DNA of 64,000 nt. Origin: Struthidea cinerea (lineage: Eukaryota > Chordata > Aves > Passeriformes > Corcoracidae). Positions within the stretch are counted from its first letter, which is position 1, and each line of letters begins with the position of its first letter. Positions 25,023-39,500 of this stretch are shown one piece after another. The stretch spans positions 951,358-1,015,357 of the forward strand of contig VZTI01003805.1 of the NCBI GenBank assembly GCA_013397865.1, written 5' to 3'. A program made the translations under genes and the position numbers. A model generated the notes under the pieces. The model had not been told where the DNA came from. It did no database searches and worked only from the letters and a program-made list of their open reading frames with translations.

Positions 25023-26628
25023 GTGGGTGAAAATGAGGAGAAATATTTTTTTGCTTTGGCATACATTCACTCTACAGTCTGTATTATTGTCAGGTAGAAA
25101 GTAAATAAAACAAAGATGAACCATTGTTGCAATATTCCACCCATTTTTTCATCCCTTTTTCCTATTAGAAAATATATTCCTTTTTGTTTGCTTCAGTTAA
25201 AGCTTTTGACAGGATCCCCATTCAAGTGGATAAATGCATCTCGGTTTGTATTTTCCATTCTTGCTTTCACGTTGAATACATCCAGGTCATAGAAGCTGGC
25301 TTTCAATTGATATTCACAATTTTTAAATAGGTTTTCTCTCTGTTCATCTCATTTCAAATGGTAAGAAAAGAGGAATCATCCCCTTTTTTTAGTATATGTA
25401 TGTCATAAGCTGAGCAGTGTCACGATTGAACAGAATGTCTCTCACCTCAGCTTTTGGACAGCGAGTCTCAGAGGAACTAAAATCCTCTGAAGAGGAGTGT
25501 ATTGAAGGTCAGTAGGTGGTACTTTTTACCATGGAGCCAATTCCCTGCATAAGCTTAGGTGGCACAGTGCCTTTTTTCCCTTTAAATTCATGAAACTAAG
25601 CTCCAGACCATTTGTCATTAAAGATGAATTTAACTCACGCATATATGCAAGTGCTCTACAAATTGTTCGTTTTGCTGAGAGCCATTATAATAAATGATTT
25701 ATAGTAATCGTTCTTCCTTTTGCTCATCCAGGACACATGACAATTAAAAATTTAATTACGTCTATAATGCATGCTGAAGTTTTCAGGATATTTTAAAAGA
25801 ATACAGATTTGGGAGGAAGCCTGCAATAGCAGATAACTATCAAATCACAGAAGCAGGTTTTGCTTCACAATATCAAATTTTATTATGTTCCCCCCTCTCC
25901 TGTCAGTAACAATCTGGTAGAAATCCACTTGTGGAAAATTTTGGTCTAATCTTGACTAAATGAAATCTGGCCCACTGCCACCAGACTTTGTCTGGTGGAA
26001 CACACACAGCCACGCTGTCTGGGGTCCCAAGCTTTACTGTGGCTCTGCCATTGCTCTAGAACATCCCTTCTGTGTCCCTCTGTTCCCCTGCCTATCAAAC
26101 CAAACAGAAAGCAAATCCTTCCGAAGCAAAGCCTTTAGAGTTTGCTCACTAAAGGCCTTGATGGGTTGTGTGTACAGTGTTGTAGCTAATTGAAGGATTA
26201 GATAATTATCATCAGCAGAAGGTGAGCCTTATGTAATATGGAAGAATGTTTGTAAACTGACCATTTTTAGGTAGTGCACGTGTAAGACTACTGTGATTTT
26301 TTTTTTTCCTCTGTCTTTGCTTATTTTACCCTGTAATGATATCACTGGCTTTCTGCTGGGGCTCATTCTTAGGGGCAGATTTTAATAGAGAGCACCGTGA
26401 AACCCTCTCCCTACAAGCCATGGCAATAGACTTTTACCTAGTGCCACATTAAGATACTAAATTAGGCAAATTAAACATAAAAATTCAGTAATATCTGGTT
26501 TTAATAGGGGCTTAAATAGTTTTCTAGATATTTTTTATTAGTCTTTTCAAGTGTTTTGAAAAGAAACTGTTAGTGAGGTGTCACGATAAACTAATTTTTC
26601 TCTTTGTTGTTCTGTGTGCCTATTTTAG
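25023..26628 (+). other. CLSTN2: CLSTN2 intron, 1,606 bp, phase 2
   Basis: The intron starts GTGGGT and ends TATTTTAG. It holds no recognisable repeat or further exon. A pyrimidine-rich block lies near 26298-26320. Both flanking exons give one frame when joined, which is the main support for the boundaries. Confidence 0.88.
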
Positions 26629-26837
26629 GGCAGTAGTCCATATCCAGGTAAAGGATGTCAATGAGTTCTCCCCAGCATTCAAGGAGAGCGTGTACAAGGC
26701 CACTGTGACAGAAGGGAAGATCTACGACAGCATCCTGCAGGTGGAAGCCATAGACGAGGACTGCTCCCCCCAGTACAGCCAGATCTGCAACTACGAGATT
26801 GTCACAACAGATGTGCCCTTTGCCATCGACAGGAACG
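26629..26837 (+). CDS. CLSTN2: CLSTN2 exon, cadherin 1/2 linker and start of cadherin repeat 2 (probably exon 4)
   Basis: This 209-bp exon has one base completing Lys, 69 codons from AVVHIQVKDVNEF to VPFAIDRN, and one base of the following Gly codon. KDVNEFSPAF is the calsyntenin version of the DxNDNxP linker that binds calcium between cadherin repeats. TEGKIYDSILQVEAIDEDC then begins repeat 2, with a DED acidic calcium-ligand motif. The acceptor is TATTTTAG and the donor is the strong G|GTGAGT. The block from TEGKIYD to AIDRNG appears essentially identical to mammalian CLSTN2 as I remember it, consistent with strong constraint. It probably covers residues 143-213. A minus-strand open frame over 26591-26851 is a shadow. 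Confidence 0.96.
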
Positions 26838-29800
26838 GTGAGTGCTGGCACAGCAGGGCTGTCCGCAGGGGTGTCAGTGCCTCTTGGGACGAGCTGATCG
26901 CCTGGCTGGAGAGTGAACTCCAGAGAGAAATCCTGTTCTCATCTCTGAGAACGGAGGAATCCTCACACTGAGAAATTCCATCCCTTTTGTCTTAGACCAG
27001 GGCGGAAAGCGATGCAGTAATTTCCTGTGGAAATTGAGGCATCAGATCAGGTAACGTGATTCTTGGTCGCTCAGTCCATTCTCCTAATTGTCTCAGATCC
27101 TGTTTCCCATCCAAGTGATGGCTTTCCCCAATGTAGCATGTATTCCCTAACGCAGGGTTTATTCGCTGGATTACAGCTAGTCCCATTCCCCTGAATTTCC
27201 TGAAGCAGAGCTTGAATATACAATATTCTGCATATGTGTCTTGATAAAACTTTTAGGATCACGGGTCCACAGACCTGCCCACTCGTGGTCCTTCCTGAAG
27301 TGGATCCATTAATCTGCAGCATGGAAGAAAATGTACTTTGGAGAATTAGTACAATTTTTTAATTTGTTTGTTGGTTTTAGTTGTCTTTCTAAGGTATATA
27401 ATTTATATTTTAGGGAAGATTATAAACTATATTAAGTTTTCTGTATGCAGCAGTTTTTGACCTTGGTGGCCCTGTATGTCAGCTTCCTGGAACAGCATAG
27501 AACACGGAACTGAGTTTGGGAATGGTGGCTGAGCTGCATGAAAATTGTGCGGAAGTTCCTTCCTCCCATTCTCTGTTTGCCTCAGACAATACAAAATATT
27601 TTCCCCAGAAGAAACACCCTGCGTACACAGCCAGCAGTGCTCTGATTTATCTCTCCTAGCAGAAGCACTAATCCATGTTGTTTGTAGGAGGAGAGTTCAG
27701 TTCGGAAGTTAAATCTGATTTTTGGCCAAATTGTAAATTGAAAGCATGCATGGAGCTACTGTTTTCTCTGAGCAGTCATTTTCATGTTGAGATGTTTTAT
27801 AAAAACTCTTTACCCTGTTCAAAAATTATTCATCTGTATTTGTGCAGTTCTTGCACAGTGCACAGATGAGCATCAGAAGACAATAACCTGTTACATCAAT
27901 AAATTGTACTGACTTTGGGGAAAAATCCGTCTTGTTATCACACACTGGGAAGCAAGGGTATGGTATAGGAAGTGCAGTCGTGAGGAATATGTTTGTGTTT
28001 GGGTAAACGAGGACAGCTGGCACAGTAACCCTGAGGATTCCTGAGAATCCAGAGAACTGCACAAAGGATTTTTTGCAGCAAGTGGGCATTTGGAAGTAGA
28101 TATTTGGAAGCAGTTCCCTAGAAGCTTTTCATCTCTGTGGATTTTTAATTAACTGTGAGATTTCCCACGTTGGCATAAAAGAAAGTTCTCCATGTCTCTG
28201 AATCCATTTTTTTCCAAAGCTCCACGTGATTTGCCTGTATGGAGGGTGGGTACTTACAGATGTCACAGGTTGTTTCATAATTTCCTGCCAGGTTTGTGGC
28301 ACATATAAGGGACAGAGAATACCCTGAAATTGGTGTGATACAGAGCAGTCATTTCTACTGTTCGTGCCTTTTCAGCTCCTATCACACAGAGCAGCTGCCT
28401 CAGGAGTGATCATGTCTTTTTACAGTCACAACATGATCACAAGGCTGGGAAATGTCGGGAATCCTTGGTTATATCTTCGTCCTCATGTGCCTGGGACCTG
28501 CTTTTCAGCAAAGGCAATGAGAAAATCATTGATTTAAACGTTACTTTAAAGCCTGCAGTGAATAATTGGTATAAGGTTGTAATACTTGCAGTTTCTTGGT
28601 CATGAATTCAATTAATATTTTTGGTCTATTTGTTCACTAAAAGAACAGTGCTGCCACAACCAACAGTAATTGCAGTCTAATTTGCAATTTTTTTAAGATA
28701 ATGGTAATTGCTTCAACCCACTGGGATTAGAGACGAAGTTAGAATAGACGGCTACACTTTTATTTTGTGACAGAAATATGATGCTTAGTTCCAACACATT
28801 TCACTGCTGAGAATGTCTCTCTATGGCAGCTGATATAAACTTTCTCTGGTGCAAATTCTTTGGAAACATGCCCATTTTTGCTCCCTATAGGGTGGTTAAA
28901 ATAGATATATGAGATGCCTGGGACTGTCTGTTAATACTGTGCTAATTAGGATTTTGTTAACAGGTTTTTTTAGCCATTGTGAAGTACAAATCTAGATTCT
29001 TGTGTCTTCTGCAGGTTGTGATTTTTTTATGCTTTTCAGTCACCTACATGTGGGGCTTCATTGCTCAGAAGGAGGATAACCAGATACCTTAAAATCAAAT
29101 CTAAATATTGCAGAGGGCCCCAAAAGATGGATGGTGAGGAAAACATGCTATTGTCTGCCCCAGATGGTGGATTTTTTCATGACCAACTGTGGTAGATGAT
29201 TAGCCAGTGGTACAGGAGACAGAGAGAGCTCTTGTAAGAGGGTCTTTGCTGCCAGAGACTTAGCGGTTATGGTGAGGGAAAGAAGCCTCTCCCAGGATGC
29301 CTGTTCGGTTATGGCAGTGTACCCCGGTTCTGATTTCCCTGGTTGGCTCCTGGTGTTGGCCACACCCCTGTATTTGAGATAGATCTGTCATGTGTTTGGG
29401 GTCAATGCCTCTGGAACCCTTCACGAGCACAAGCAATAAACTGCTGTCTGTGAAACTCCATGCAAGGAGCTTTCTCAACTCCTTGCCGTCAGATTCATAT
29501 TACTGAAGCCATCCCTGCGCCTGTGTGTTCATGCATGTGAGCCATAGGGTCAGAAGGGGCTCAGTAATAACCAACATATGAAACTAACCCCAAACATAGG
29601 TCTGTAAAAAGATGAAGCTCTTCCACCAGCTCTATTTCTTTTGGCAGGTCATTGTCTTGTTAGGTAAAACTTATTTCTTGTCCCTAGATCCATGCATGGA
29701 GCATTTTTTGGCCTTGAAAAATTATACTACGCACTGGGGAACATTTGCAGAAAGGCAGAGAGGGCCCTGCAGGGTGCACAGGCTGCCTCATCCCCACTCC

Positions 29801-32800
29801 ATGGCAGGCAGGAGTGGATGGGCACAGGAAGCAGCATCAGCTCGGGGGGATTTCCTACAAGTCCTTCTAACTTAGGCACTTTGGGAAGGTAATATAAAAC
29901 TTCCCAGTTACATTCGGGAACTCTGGCCCTTGGTATGTAATTTCCTTGTGAATAAAATTACTTTGTGTTCTGAAACTATAGCACTAATAAAACTCACTCT
30001 TGTGTATGATGAGCCCAACTTGGAGGGTAATGAACTCTTAGTCATAAAATACAGTCATGTAAAGGCAGAGGACAAATTTATGCTTTGCTGTGCAGAGAAC
30101 TGTGATTAAAGGTATGAGGCAAAATATGTTTTTAAAGTACTATTGCATGCAGATTAGTCTCGTTTTCTCCTCAGCAGAGAATCCAAATCAAGTCAGTTAC
30201 TGTGTCAATATTGTGTCGGCTTTTTTCAGGTGACAGAAAAATTAAACAACAATGCACAGATCTGTTGTAATGCCAGCAAAACCTGCTTCTGTTCGCATAT
30301 CTTGTGCTGTATTTGTCAGGGATTATGGTCAGATGATCAGAGAACTCAGGTATAGATACAAATTCTGTCGTGGCTCTGACCTACTCTCACCTGAAATGGG
30401 GATGACTCTTATTTGGCACCCCCCTCTGGGGAGCACTTCACAAATACATATTCAGACTGTTCAATGTGAAGATGAGATAGGGGCCTGTAGGTTTTATCCT
30501 GGATAGGACAGGAGCTCACAAGGTCCCCCTTTACAGCACCGAGAGCTGCGGTAGGAGCTGTGCAAACTTCATGTTGCCAGAAAAGTAAAGCCAAACTTTA
30601 TAGCTGAGCATCTGCATTTGATATTTATGTATTTATTAAGTGACAGATTCTTTCCATTATTTAAAAATGAACCTTTTTGACAAGAAGAAATTCTAACCCT
30701 TCAATGGACTTAGTAACTGTGGAATTTAGGAGGGGGTTGCCATATTAAAATCAGTCAAGTCTTTCCCCATCTCGTGACGGCTCCAAAGTAAGGTGAAAGA
30801 GGCATAAAAGAGGGATGTCTATATCCATCTATCCCTAAAACTGACCTTGAAGAAACAGAGGTGTAAATGTCTGCGTCCTCAGGAAGGACTTTTTATATTC
30901 CTGTAGTAACTGATCTGCTTTTTGTTGTTTGAAAATTTGTTATAGCTTTGGGTATTTCCAGGAAAAGGCAGATATTTAGGGAGACTAAAAAAAATTATGG
31001 CCTAATTCTGAACTGTGTAGAAAGGAACTTGCTTCTCCCATTAAAATTTTCTCTTTTTAATGTTGTTAATTACTTTTTTGTCTATGGGTGAGATGTAAAC
31101 AGAAACTTTCAGACTATCATCTCTAAAACTTTAATTAGTCTGTGTTTATAGTGCTTCCCTTCTGTGTCTACTTTTTAATCGTATTGATTAAATTATAAAA
31201 ACCCAAAGAATCATAAACTATCAGAGGTAAGAGAAAAAAATTACTAGGAAATCAATAAACTGTTGGGTAACATCTGCAAGTCATCCAAATGACCTTCCAG
31301 AATAACACCTAAGGGTTAGAATCTTTGTAGTCGAAATCTGAAATGGCCATAATGAACTACAGATTTTGGAAGACAGACTTAATGAAATGTAAATATGCTG
31401 TAATGATTTATAAATCTTTTAGGACTGTTAATGTGCCACACAAATTCTAGCAATCTGCTAAAGAAGATTTGGACAATTTTGGTTTCTTGAGAATTTTTTT
31501 TGCCGACCACAGGCTAAAATAACACCGAGGAGAACCAAATAGGGAAATATAAAGATAAATTTAAGAAATAATATAATGCAGAAAGGACAGAAGAACTGAG
31601 CAGATATAAAATCAGTAATTAAGTATATACAGTGGCAGTTTTCATGAAATCCTCTTAGGCAGCTACTAATCAGGCAACTCAGGATAGTAAAATGGGTGAT
31701 TAGATTGTTTTGTCAATCACTAACTCAAAAACCAATGAAGTAGTTGGTGTGGTTGTTGCAGTTGCTTGTGGGGAGGAAAGAGCTGTGTCCATGGCAGGCC
31801 TGAAAATGCCTGGCAAAATGAGGTACCTCAGAGAGAGAACCCCAGAGGCTGCAGGACACTGTCCCGTTTCCATGTTAGCCTTCAGCAGCTCCTTTCATTT
31901 CTCCTTTTGAGCCATAAAAACATTAGAAGGGCTTGTCCTCCTCTGTGCCCTGCTCAGAAAGGGAGGGAGGGAGACTCAGAGTCAACAGTAAATGGGGTAT
32001 TGGGCCTGACTTACAACTGCAGATGTAAGAGTCTATTTAAGCTACAAATTTGAACCTGAAGATGGTGATAAATGCAAAAAGCAGCCTTTCTTCAGGCCTG
32101 ACCTAGAAAGTTTTGCATCCATTTCAGTTAAACTCCTAAAGCTGGCTTTAATGTAGTAGAAGTAGAAAGAGAAGTGATGGGCTCTGACAAGATAGGGAGT
32201 GTGCAGCAGAGAGACACCTGCTAAAGTCTTCACTTGTCAAATTAATGGAGCTTTAGTGAAAGACTTCTTTTTAAAAGTTGCATTTGTCTGCTTTCTCCTC
32301 TCTCTCGCTCATTTAAGCAAAAAGAAAAAAGAAAGTGAAACCCAAATGCCCAAACAAAGCCTAACGTTTCGTGCCTGACAAAAGAGACTTTGCCCAGCAT
32401 CTGTGGGGATCAGTTCACTGCATTTGACTAAAGTCCAGGATATGGGGGCTGCCCATTTCAAATTTAGCACAATCAGCTGGATTTTGCTGATCCTTGTTAG
32501 AAAGTAGTTATGTGGAGCATTGCTGCAGAGTACGTCTGTTTCTTGAATTCTAGAACAGAAATGCTCATTCAAAGAGATGATATGACAAACAGCCCTGAGC
32601 ATGAAACGGATTAAACAGGATGAAGTTTCAACTTGTGCAAAAAGTAAATTTCAGTGGAAATGGACAGAATCAAAATGCTGAACTTGTTAATAGCAAACCC
32701 ATACATTTTGCACAGTGCTCTCCCAGTCCTGCAGGAACTACTCCCAGAAAGATCTTTCCCTTTCCTTCTGAAAGTTCTGATGTCTTTGTTGCCGAAGCAG

Positions 32801-33401
32801 GTAATTTGTCACCTTTGTATGTGTGTCAGGTTCAGCAGATAAAACCCTGCTGTTGCTGGGTTTTATTTTCCATGTGATAACTCTGCTGCCGTATCAAATA
32901 CTGCTAAGCACTGTAATGCAGGAGGTGATTCTGGGGCTTTTCCTATTTTTAAAATGTCTCTCATCTAAAGGGTAAAGCTTTTGGGAAAACAGGAAGATGC
33001 TTGGGTTCAGCAGTGGATCTCAGGAATGTGGCTGTTAAAGCAGTGTATTGTGGAAAATGTGAAAAATGAGGGTGCACCTACTCATATCTCACATGTCAAG
33101 ATATAACTGCTCATTACTTCTACCATCTTACTTTAGAAAGTGTTGTTGAGCAGATGTTTCCTGATAGAGCCATGTCCACGTTATATCCCTCCCATCTTCT
33201 ATTTGCCTACGATCTTACGTCTCTGCTGGATTGAAAGAAAATCCTTCCTGTTCCTCAGAACTGTCCTGCCTGTGGATGTCCCACGTGCTTTAAAGAGCTC
33301 AAAGTCACAAAGCACTTGATGAACCAGGACCCAAATGTTGCAGTCTGTGTATGCTTAGCCAAGAATGAATCTCTGAACGTTTTCTTGCATTGAATCTCTA
33401 G
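26838..33401 (+). other. CLSTN2: CLSTN2 intron, about 6.6 kb, phase 1
   Basis: The intron starts GTGAGTGC and ends GAATCTCTAG. No exon, CR1 copy or structured RNA is evident. It is AT-rich unique sequence with small homopolymer runs. Open frames such as 29612-29875 and 32309-32602 show no domain. Confidence 0.85.
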
Positions 33402-33551
33402 GTAACATCAGGAACACCGAGAAACTGAGCTATGATAAACAGCACCAGTATGAGATAATGGTGACAGCTTTTGACTGTGGGCAGAAACACGCAACAGAAG
33501 ATGTCTTGGTACGAGTTAATGTCAAACCAGTGTGCAAACCAGGCTGGCAAG
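33402..33551 (+). CDS. CLSTN2: CLSTN2 exon, end of cadherin repeat 2 (probably exon 5)
   Basis: This 150-bp exon has two bases completing Gly, 49 codons from NIRNTEKLSYDK to VKPVCKPGWQ, and one base of the next codon. It encodes the last strands of cadherin repeat 2, including YEIMVTAFDCGQK, which parallels the QAYDCG strand of repeat 1. The VCKPGW segment leads into the linker to the LNS domain. The acceptor is CTCTAG and the donor G|GTAAGG is good. Some positions (HATEDVLVRVN) differ from the human protein as I recall it, so this is the less constrained end of the repeat. It probably covers residues 213-262. Confidence 0.95.
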
Positions 33552-36500
33552 GTAAGGTTTAGTCACTTATCTATTTTAATTTTTTATCTAAATCTCTTTT
33601 CTTTGGTGTTTTCCCTCTACCTCGCAGTAAGGAAAGTAGGGTGCTTATTGCATTGGTGTGGAAAACTGCTGCTATTTCTTACGCCTCATTCCAAACCTGC
33701 TAACAAAGTGGATGATAATCCCACATTTGTTTCCACTTGCCACGTTTCTTCTCTGGGCAGAACAAAGAGCAGACCAGACAAAAAGAAATAAGACAAAGTT
33801 CTATTCCACTAAGTTATCTTATGAGTCAGTCTGAATATACTGGAAGGATAAAAAAAAATGCTGCTGATTTGCCATTCTCCTACTATTCCTTTAAAGAACG
33901 CTTTTGAAGCCACCATGACAAGGTACTTCTGCCATGTCAGCTGGAGTTGTTCAGGGTATCTTGTTCCAGGTTCAGGATTGGCTTTCATGGCATGCAGGAG
34001 CCAAGGCACCCTCGCTGGGAGCGATAAGCATTTTTAAAGCTGATTCCTGTCTTGATGTTGAGACATTTCAGAAGGAATTGATTTTCTAAAACGGCTGTAA
34101 GGATCTGCACCCTGTCTGGAATGGAGAAAATCCCAGCTGACAATGTACTAGGAAGATAGATACGCCACTAATTATTAGGAATTAAGATGAAAATGAGGGC
34201 TGCATTACAGACAAACCAACTGGATGTGACCACATTATGCAGGTGTCACTCAGGACTAACTTGACCTTCATAACTGTAATTTTTAAACATAATGATTGAG
34301 AAGGAAAGAATCAGTTTGGCTGTTGTACTTAAAGGTGAATTTGCAGGTTGGCATTTAGAAGAAAAAAAGGTTTTCTTTGTAAAATGAGAAGCCCTGGTCT
34401 AGGGGAGCTTGTAATGAAATGTTTGCAATAGCAGGATTCCATTTCCACAGGCCTCACTTGGAGCAGAGCCACATTTCAGTTTTTTGGGATGTACTAGTAC
34501 CCAAGTAATTTGAATACCATTTTTGTTAAAAAAAATATACAATACCTATGAACTATTTCCACATTTTCTAACTGATCTTACTGTTCAAATGATTTATTCT
34601 ACAAAAGTAGTTATGGTCTCTTTACACTGGAGAAATGTTCTGTTTCCATTATATGGAATTATCTCAGATAAATTAAGTACCCCCAAATTAGCTTGGGATT
34701 TGTATTAAAATGGGTGTAATTGTTGATTTTTTTTTTTTTTCATATCTGTGGGTTTTTTTATTTAGGTATTTTATTGATTGAATAAGTTTTGCAAAGGTGG
34801 TAATGGTGTGTTTGTATTGCCCAGTATTGTCATAGTTACTTCATAGTTCAAACATCATTATAGGACAGATGGTTGTTAGTGGTCCCATCAGGTGGGTTTA
34901 GACACCTGGTGACCAATAAAAGTAAATGAAACAACCTCACATCCGGTTTCGTTGGGGTTTGAGGGGTTTTTTTATGCTTTGTTCATGTTATTTGTACCTT
35001 TCCATCTGTCAAACACGTGACTGCTTCACCTCACTGGCACATCCCCAGGTCAAGGAGCACAGAGTGCAAGGGGATGTCTCCTACTCAGGGTAGAAGGTCT
35101 TTAGGTAAACAATTGGGTAGATATGGCTTCAGTTCTTCATTGCTAAGTCATTAATTGTAATTTGAAAATGTGCTGCAGCACAATACTTCCAGAAATTTAT
35201 ACATTTCTCTTAATGACATTTTTTTACGCCTGTTTGTTTTTAAAGGTGAAGAAATTCATGTAGGTGATGTTGTTTTCCAGTTTGAGCCAGTATCTGTAAA
35301 AATCACCTGTTTCTAGGGAAAAAAAATAAGATCAAATAAGCAAAACTTTCCAAGAGTATTTCTAGTAGTAAAAGAGGAAGTCTGGAGACTAGGGATGGAA
35401 GATATTTATAGTGTTCTTTCTTCCCTGTGTCTGTTGCTCTGTGACCTCCCCACAAAGGGGCAGCCAGCAGGTTTGCTCCATCTTCTTTGAAATAATGCTG
35501 TATTTGTAAAGATTGGATGACTACAGGAAGTAAAATAATGGGAGGTTTTTGACAGAAAAGAGGAATATTCTGAGTCTTTGGTTATAATAGAGATGTTGCT
35601 AAAATACGTGATTTTTTTTTTCTTGTTCTTCAGTGTTGTCTTGAACAAGTAAATACTTGGAATTTCAATTTATGGCATTGGCACTTAGTTCTTAAAAGTT
35701 AATGGATTTTGTAATTTGAAATATTGTGCACTTGTTTATGTAACTATCATGAACAGAGATTGTAGTAGTCTAATGCAAATTCAGTATTAAAAATTTTAGT
35801 GCAGCAAATTTCAATGTAGATGCCCTTCAAATAACCTCCACTGTGTAGGGCTGGGACTGGGAAGCACAGGCTTATGTAAAACAATTCAAGATTATTCCTG
35901 TTTCTCGAGGCCAATGGCACGTGGCTGACGTGTGACAGAGCAAATAAGGCTGCACAAGCCAAGTTGCTTTCCTTTAATCAGTGTTCCCTTGGGCTAATAG
36001 AATTGAAGTCTTCATTAAATCTAAGAGCTGCTTCCCTGCTCTCTGATGATGGACATTAATACCCAAGCAGCCAGATCCCCACACAGACATTTCAGCAAAC
36101 AAGCCTCCTCTCTATTAAGAGGCTACTTTAGAAACAAACTTGACCCAGGCTGACATCAAACTATTCTGAACAGACCACTCTGGAGTGTTACTTGTGTCCT
36201 GAGCAAGCTAAAAATGTAAATCAATGAGCTGAATTAATTCCTAATCAGTTACTGTAATTGGAAATTCTCATTAGTGAGTTTTGTCAAATGACTTCTAGAG
36301 CTATGCTACAAAATCTCTTCATGCCAGCCGTGTTTTCGTGTCCCTGATTTCCAAACAATGGAGTGACCATGTCCTGCTAGGTAGGTAAAGGACTATGTTA
36401 CCAAGGAAAGCTGGATGATGATGGTACTCCTGACATCATTATGGCTTGATCTGCAGTTGAAGATATTTTGATTTTTGGTTTAAAACATTTTTAAACACAA

Positions 36501-39500
36501 TTAGGGGGTTTCCATCCCAAGCAAGAACCTGTTATCTTCAACACCTTCCCCAGGTTCTGTCCCTCCCTCCAGGGCTCTGCCTGATTTCAGCTCTCTGGAC
36601 ACAAAGCACGCACTGCACTTCTTCCTGGGGATTCATTTTCAGTGTGGTTCATTTCACTGCAGTTGTTTTAATGTCACAAACATTGATTTCTGTAAGGTTG
36701 CATCTTCCTTATTCAAAGCAGGGTGGGCAGACTTGTGGCAACACAGTACTAAATACCCATAAAGTATTTTCATTAAATAGCGTGAAATGCTATCTAGAAA
36801 TGCAATGCATCTATGAAATGCAATCTAGACCTAGTTTCCTTTAGCTCATTTATGGTCTTGTAATCTCCTTTTGTCACGTTTCTGCTACTTTCGGGAGCAG
36901 TTTTCACAGAACAGTTACTGTTCCCCCATAGTGGGATAACAAATGGAAATTAAATATAAACTAATGTACTGAAAGATGTAAGAGAGCAGAAAATTGAAAA
37001 CAATTATTCCTGTACTAGGCTCTCTGGTGGGCGATGTACTGTGTGGGGAGAAAAAGAGTTTAGCCTCAAAAAAGAAAGGGCAGAATCATGAACCCACAAA
37101 CTTAAAAAATATGTTTTGAGACTGTTAGAGGTCTGCTCAATTATTGGCAATTAAACCACAAGTGAGGTTGCTCCCTAAAATGCAGTTGATTTCAGACAGA
37201 AAATCGTTACTAAAAGAAAAAGGCTCCTCTAAAGCAACTGGCTGAATACCCCAGGAAAGTGTCAGAGAACTCTGCTTTCCTGAAACAAACAAGGGAGGCT
37301 GGCTGTGCTTCTGGGGAGATGAGTGTGGAGCAAAGACAACAGCCCAAAACTCAAAAGTCCCATTGTCTCCCCTCGAGAAAGAAGACTTTTTTTCTATGCC
37401 AAATTTCATATGGCCTTGCATTAGCAATGGTGACTAACCTGCAGTTTAACAGACAGTTAGGACTCTGAATAGAAAACAGGATTTCAGAGCATCCAGCCTC
37501 AAGTGTTTTGCCAATCTGAAAAGATTTCTTACATTTATCTTCCAAGGTCTGTGAACCCATACGCATCCACACCCAACTACCCAAGGAAGAGAATGAGGTT
37601 GAAGTTCTTTAAAAATTCATCTTAAAAGAGATAGTCCTGAAAAATTCAATTACTTTCACATATTGTTGGCTTAAAAATAGCTCTGAAATAAAAGCTTCTC
37701 TTTGTTTATTCACCTAATAGATTATAAAAATATTTAGTAAAGATAGTTAATGTATCAAAAATATTGCATATAATTTCTAAGGCATGTAGGGCTCACTAAG
37801 GTGACCTGGGCCCTTGCTACCACCAAAAGGCACGTGCCTACCACCTTTTTAAGGCTGAATAGTCATTCAGAGGCTGTGTGCAGTCAGATCAGCCTGCTCT
37901 TCCTGCTGAAATAAAATCCTTCTTTTGTACAGAGAAGGGCAGGACCTTCTATTTCAGTAGCAGATTGATCTTACATCACTTCTGAGTCAACATTCCTCAG
38001 AGATGCTGTTTGCAGTAGCTGCTGAGTGACTTCAGAATGGTTTTCATGGGGGCTTTCTAGTAAGATCCAATTACTGAGGAAAACCAAAACCATATTGGCT
38101 TTCGTTCTGCCAGTGCTTTTAACAAGGAGGAATATGATTACTAAGGCAATTGATTATTTGGAGGAGGGTGGTCAAGTGCAGAAACCTTGCTGATGAGGAT
38201 AATATTCCCAGTCTTCCGGAACAATTTTAAAGGGCCAAGTATTTTCTGCACTAAACATAAATCAACTTGTATTACACTTGTGCGCATACCTAGCAGCTCA
38301 AAACACCATCCTTGTGTTGTCTTAGCTGTAAGATATTCACCCATATTTTTATAAATGAAATTTATTGTGAAGCAGGGAGTCTTTATGCCAGTCTAAGCTT
38401 GGCACTGCTGTGCATGCATTAGCCATACATCCTTCAACCAGGGTAATCAGAATGAAATACTTACGTTCAGCTGTTAACTTGAATGGCACCATTTTAGTAG
38501 AAAACCCACTCTAAATAACCACTCCAGACATTTGAAAATTAATTCAACTCCTGAGCACTACCGAGTTTTGAGCTTAAAATTTACATAAGTTCGTATTTGT
38601 TTTTGTACTTGTATCAATGTTGTTTTTGCTTTTCTTTGACTACCAGACATATTCAGAGAAAGCAGTCATACCTGTTCCAATCTAATTTTTAAGATATGCC
38701 CTCAGTAAGTTCTGTGTTTGCATTATAGCTAAATATTTCTTCCCTGAGCACTCCAGGTCCTTTCATGTTTCTTTTTACCATGGCCTCTTACTGAAAACAC
38801 ATTGCTTTATATATTCTAAGACTGCCTTTCTTTTGCCTGGTTGTATCAGACTGGTGGCTCGTGGAAATGCTGTTCTTGTCTTAATGGAATCAGCTCTTTA
38901 TCCATTTGTCATTTTTCAGTGATTTCTCAGCAGTTTGCTGAAGTTCCTGAGCACTTTCTATCATTACTGCTAAGTACTATTTCTGTAACACCAGTTCCCA
39001 AGGTCATCTTTTTCTATGCTTAGGATATCCTCTTTCTAGGTTGACTTCTAGTGTGGCACTGCCTTCTCTTCCCTTCACTGGCAGCAGTAACTAACGCGGT
39101 CCTGGCCTTGTGCCAAGACTGCAAATGGAAATATCAAATAACGCTCCCAAGGCAGACTCACAGGGATCACTTCCAGTTAGTTCCCTGTGTACCATGAACT
39201 TCACATTTTCAGAGTAACCCATTATTGCCCTCTCTGCAGGCTGTTCTGCTTATCTGTGAGAACTGAAATACTGAAGTCAGACTTTTCTGTTCTTAAGTGA
39301 TACAAAACCCCCCTTCATTTTAGACCTGTGTAAATAGATTCTTATTTCCATAGACCTCTGTGGAAGATAACTCCTTTGTTCACATTTCTGCATTTGCAAC
39401 TACAAAAATAATCTTTTCTTTTTTGAATTTTCACTGCAAGATCCTCCTGAGCTTTACTGGGGCAATTATAATTTCATTGAGAAGTTTCTTATCTCTGAGA

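Noticed and set aside
26591..26851. 86-codon minus-strand frame
   Set aside because: It is the exact antisense shadow of the cadherin exon at 26629-26837.
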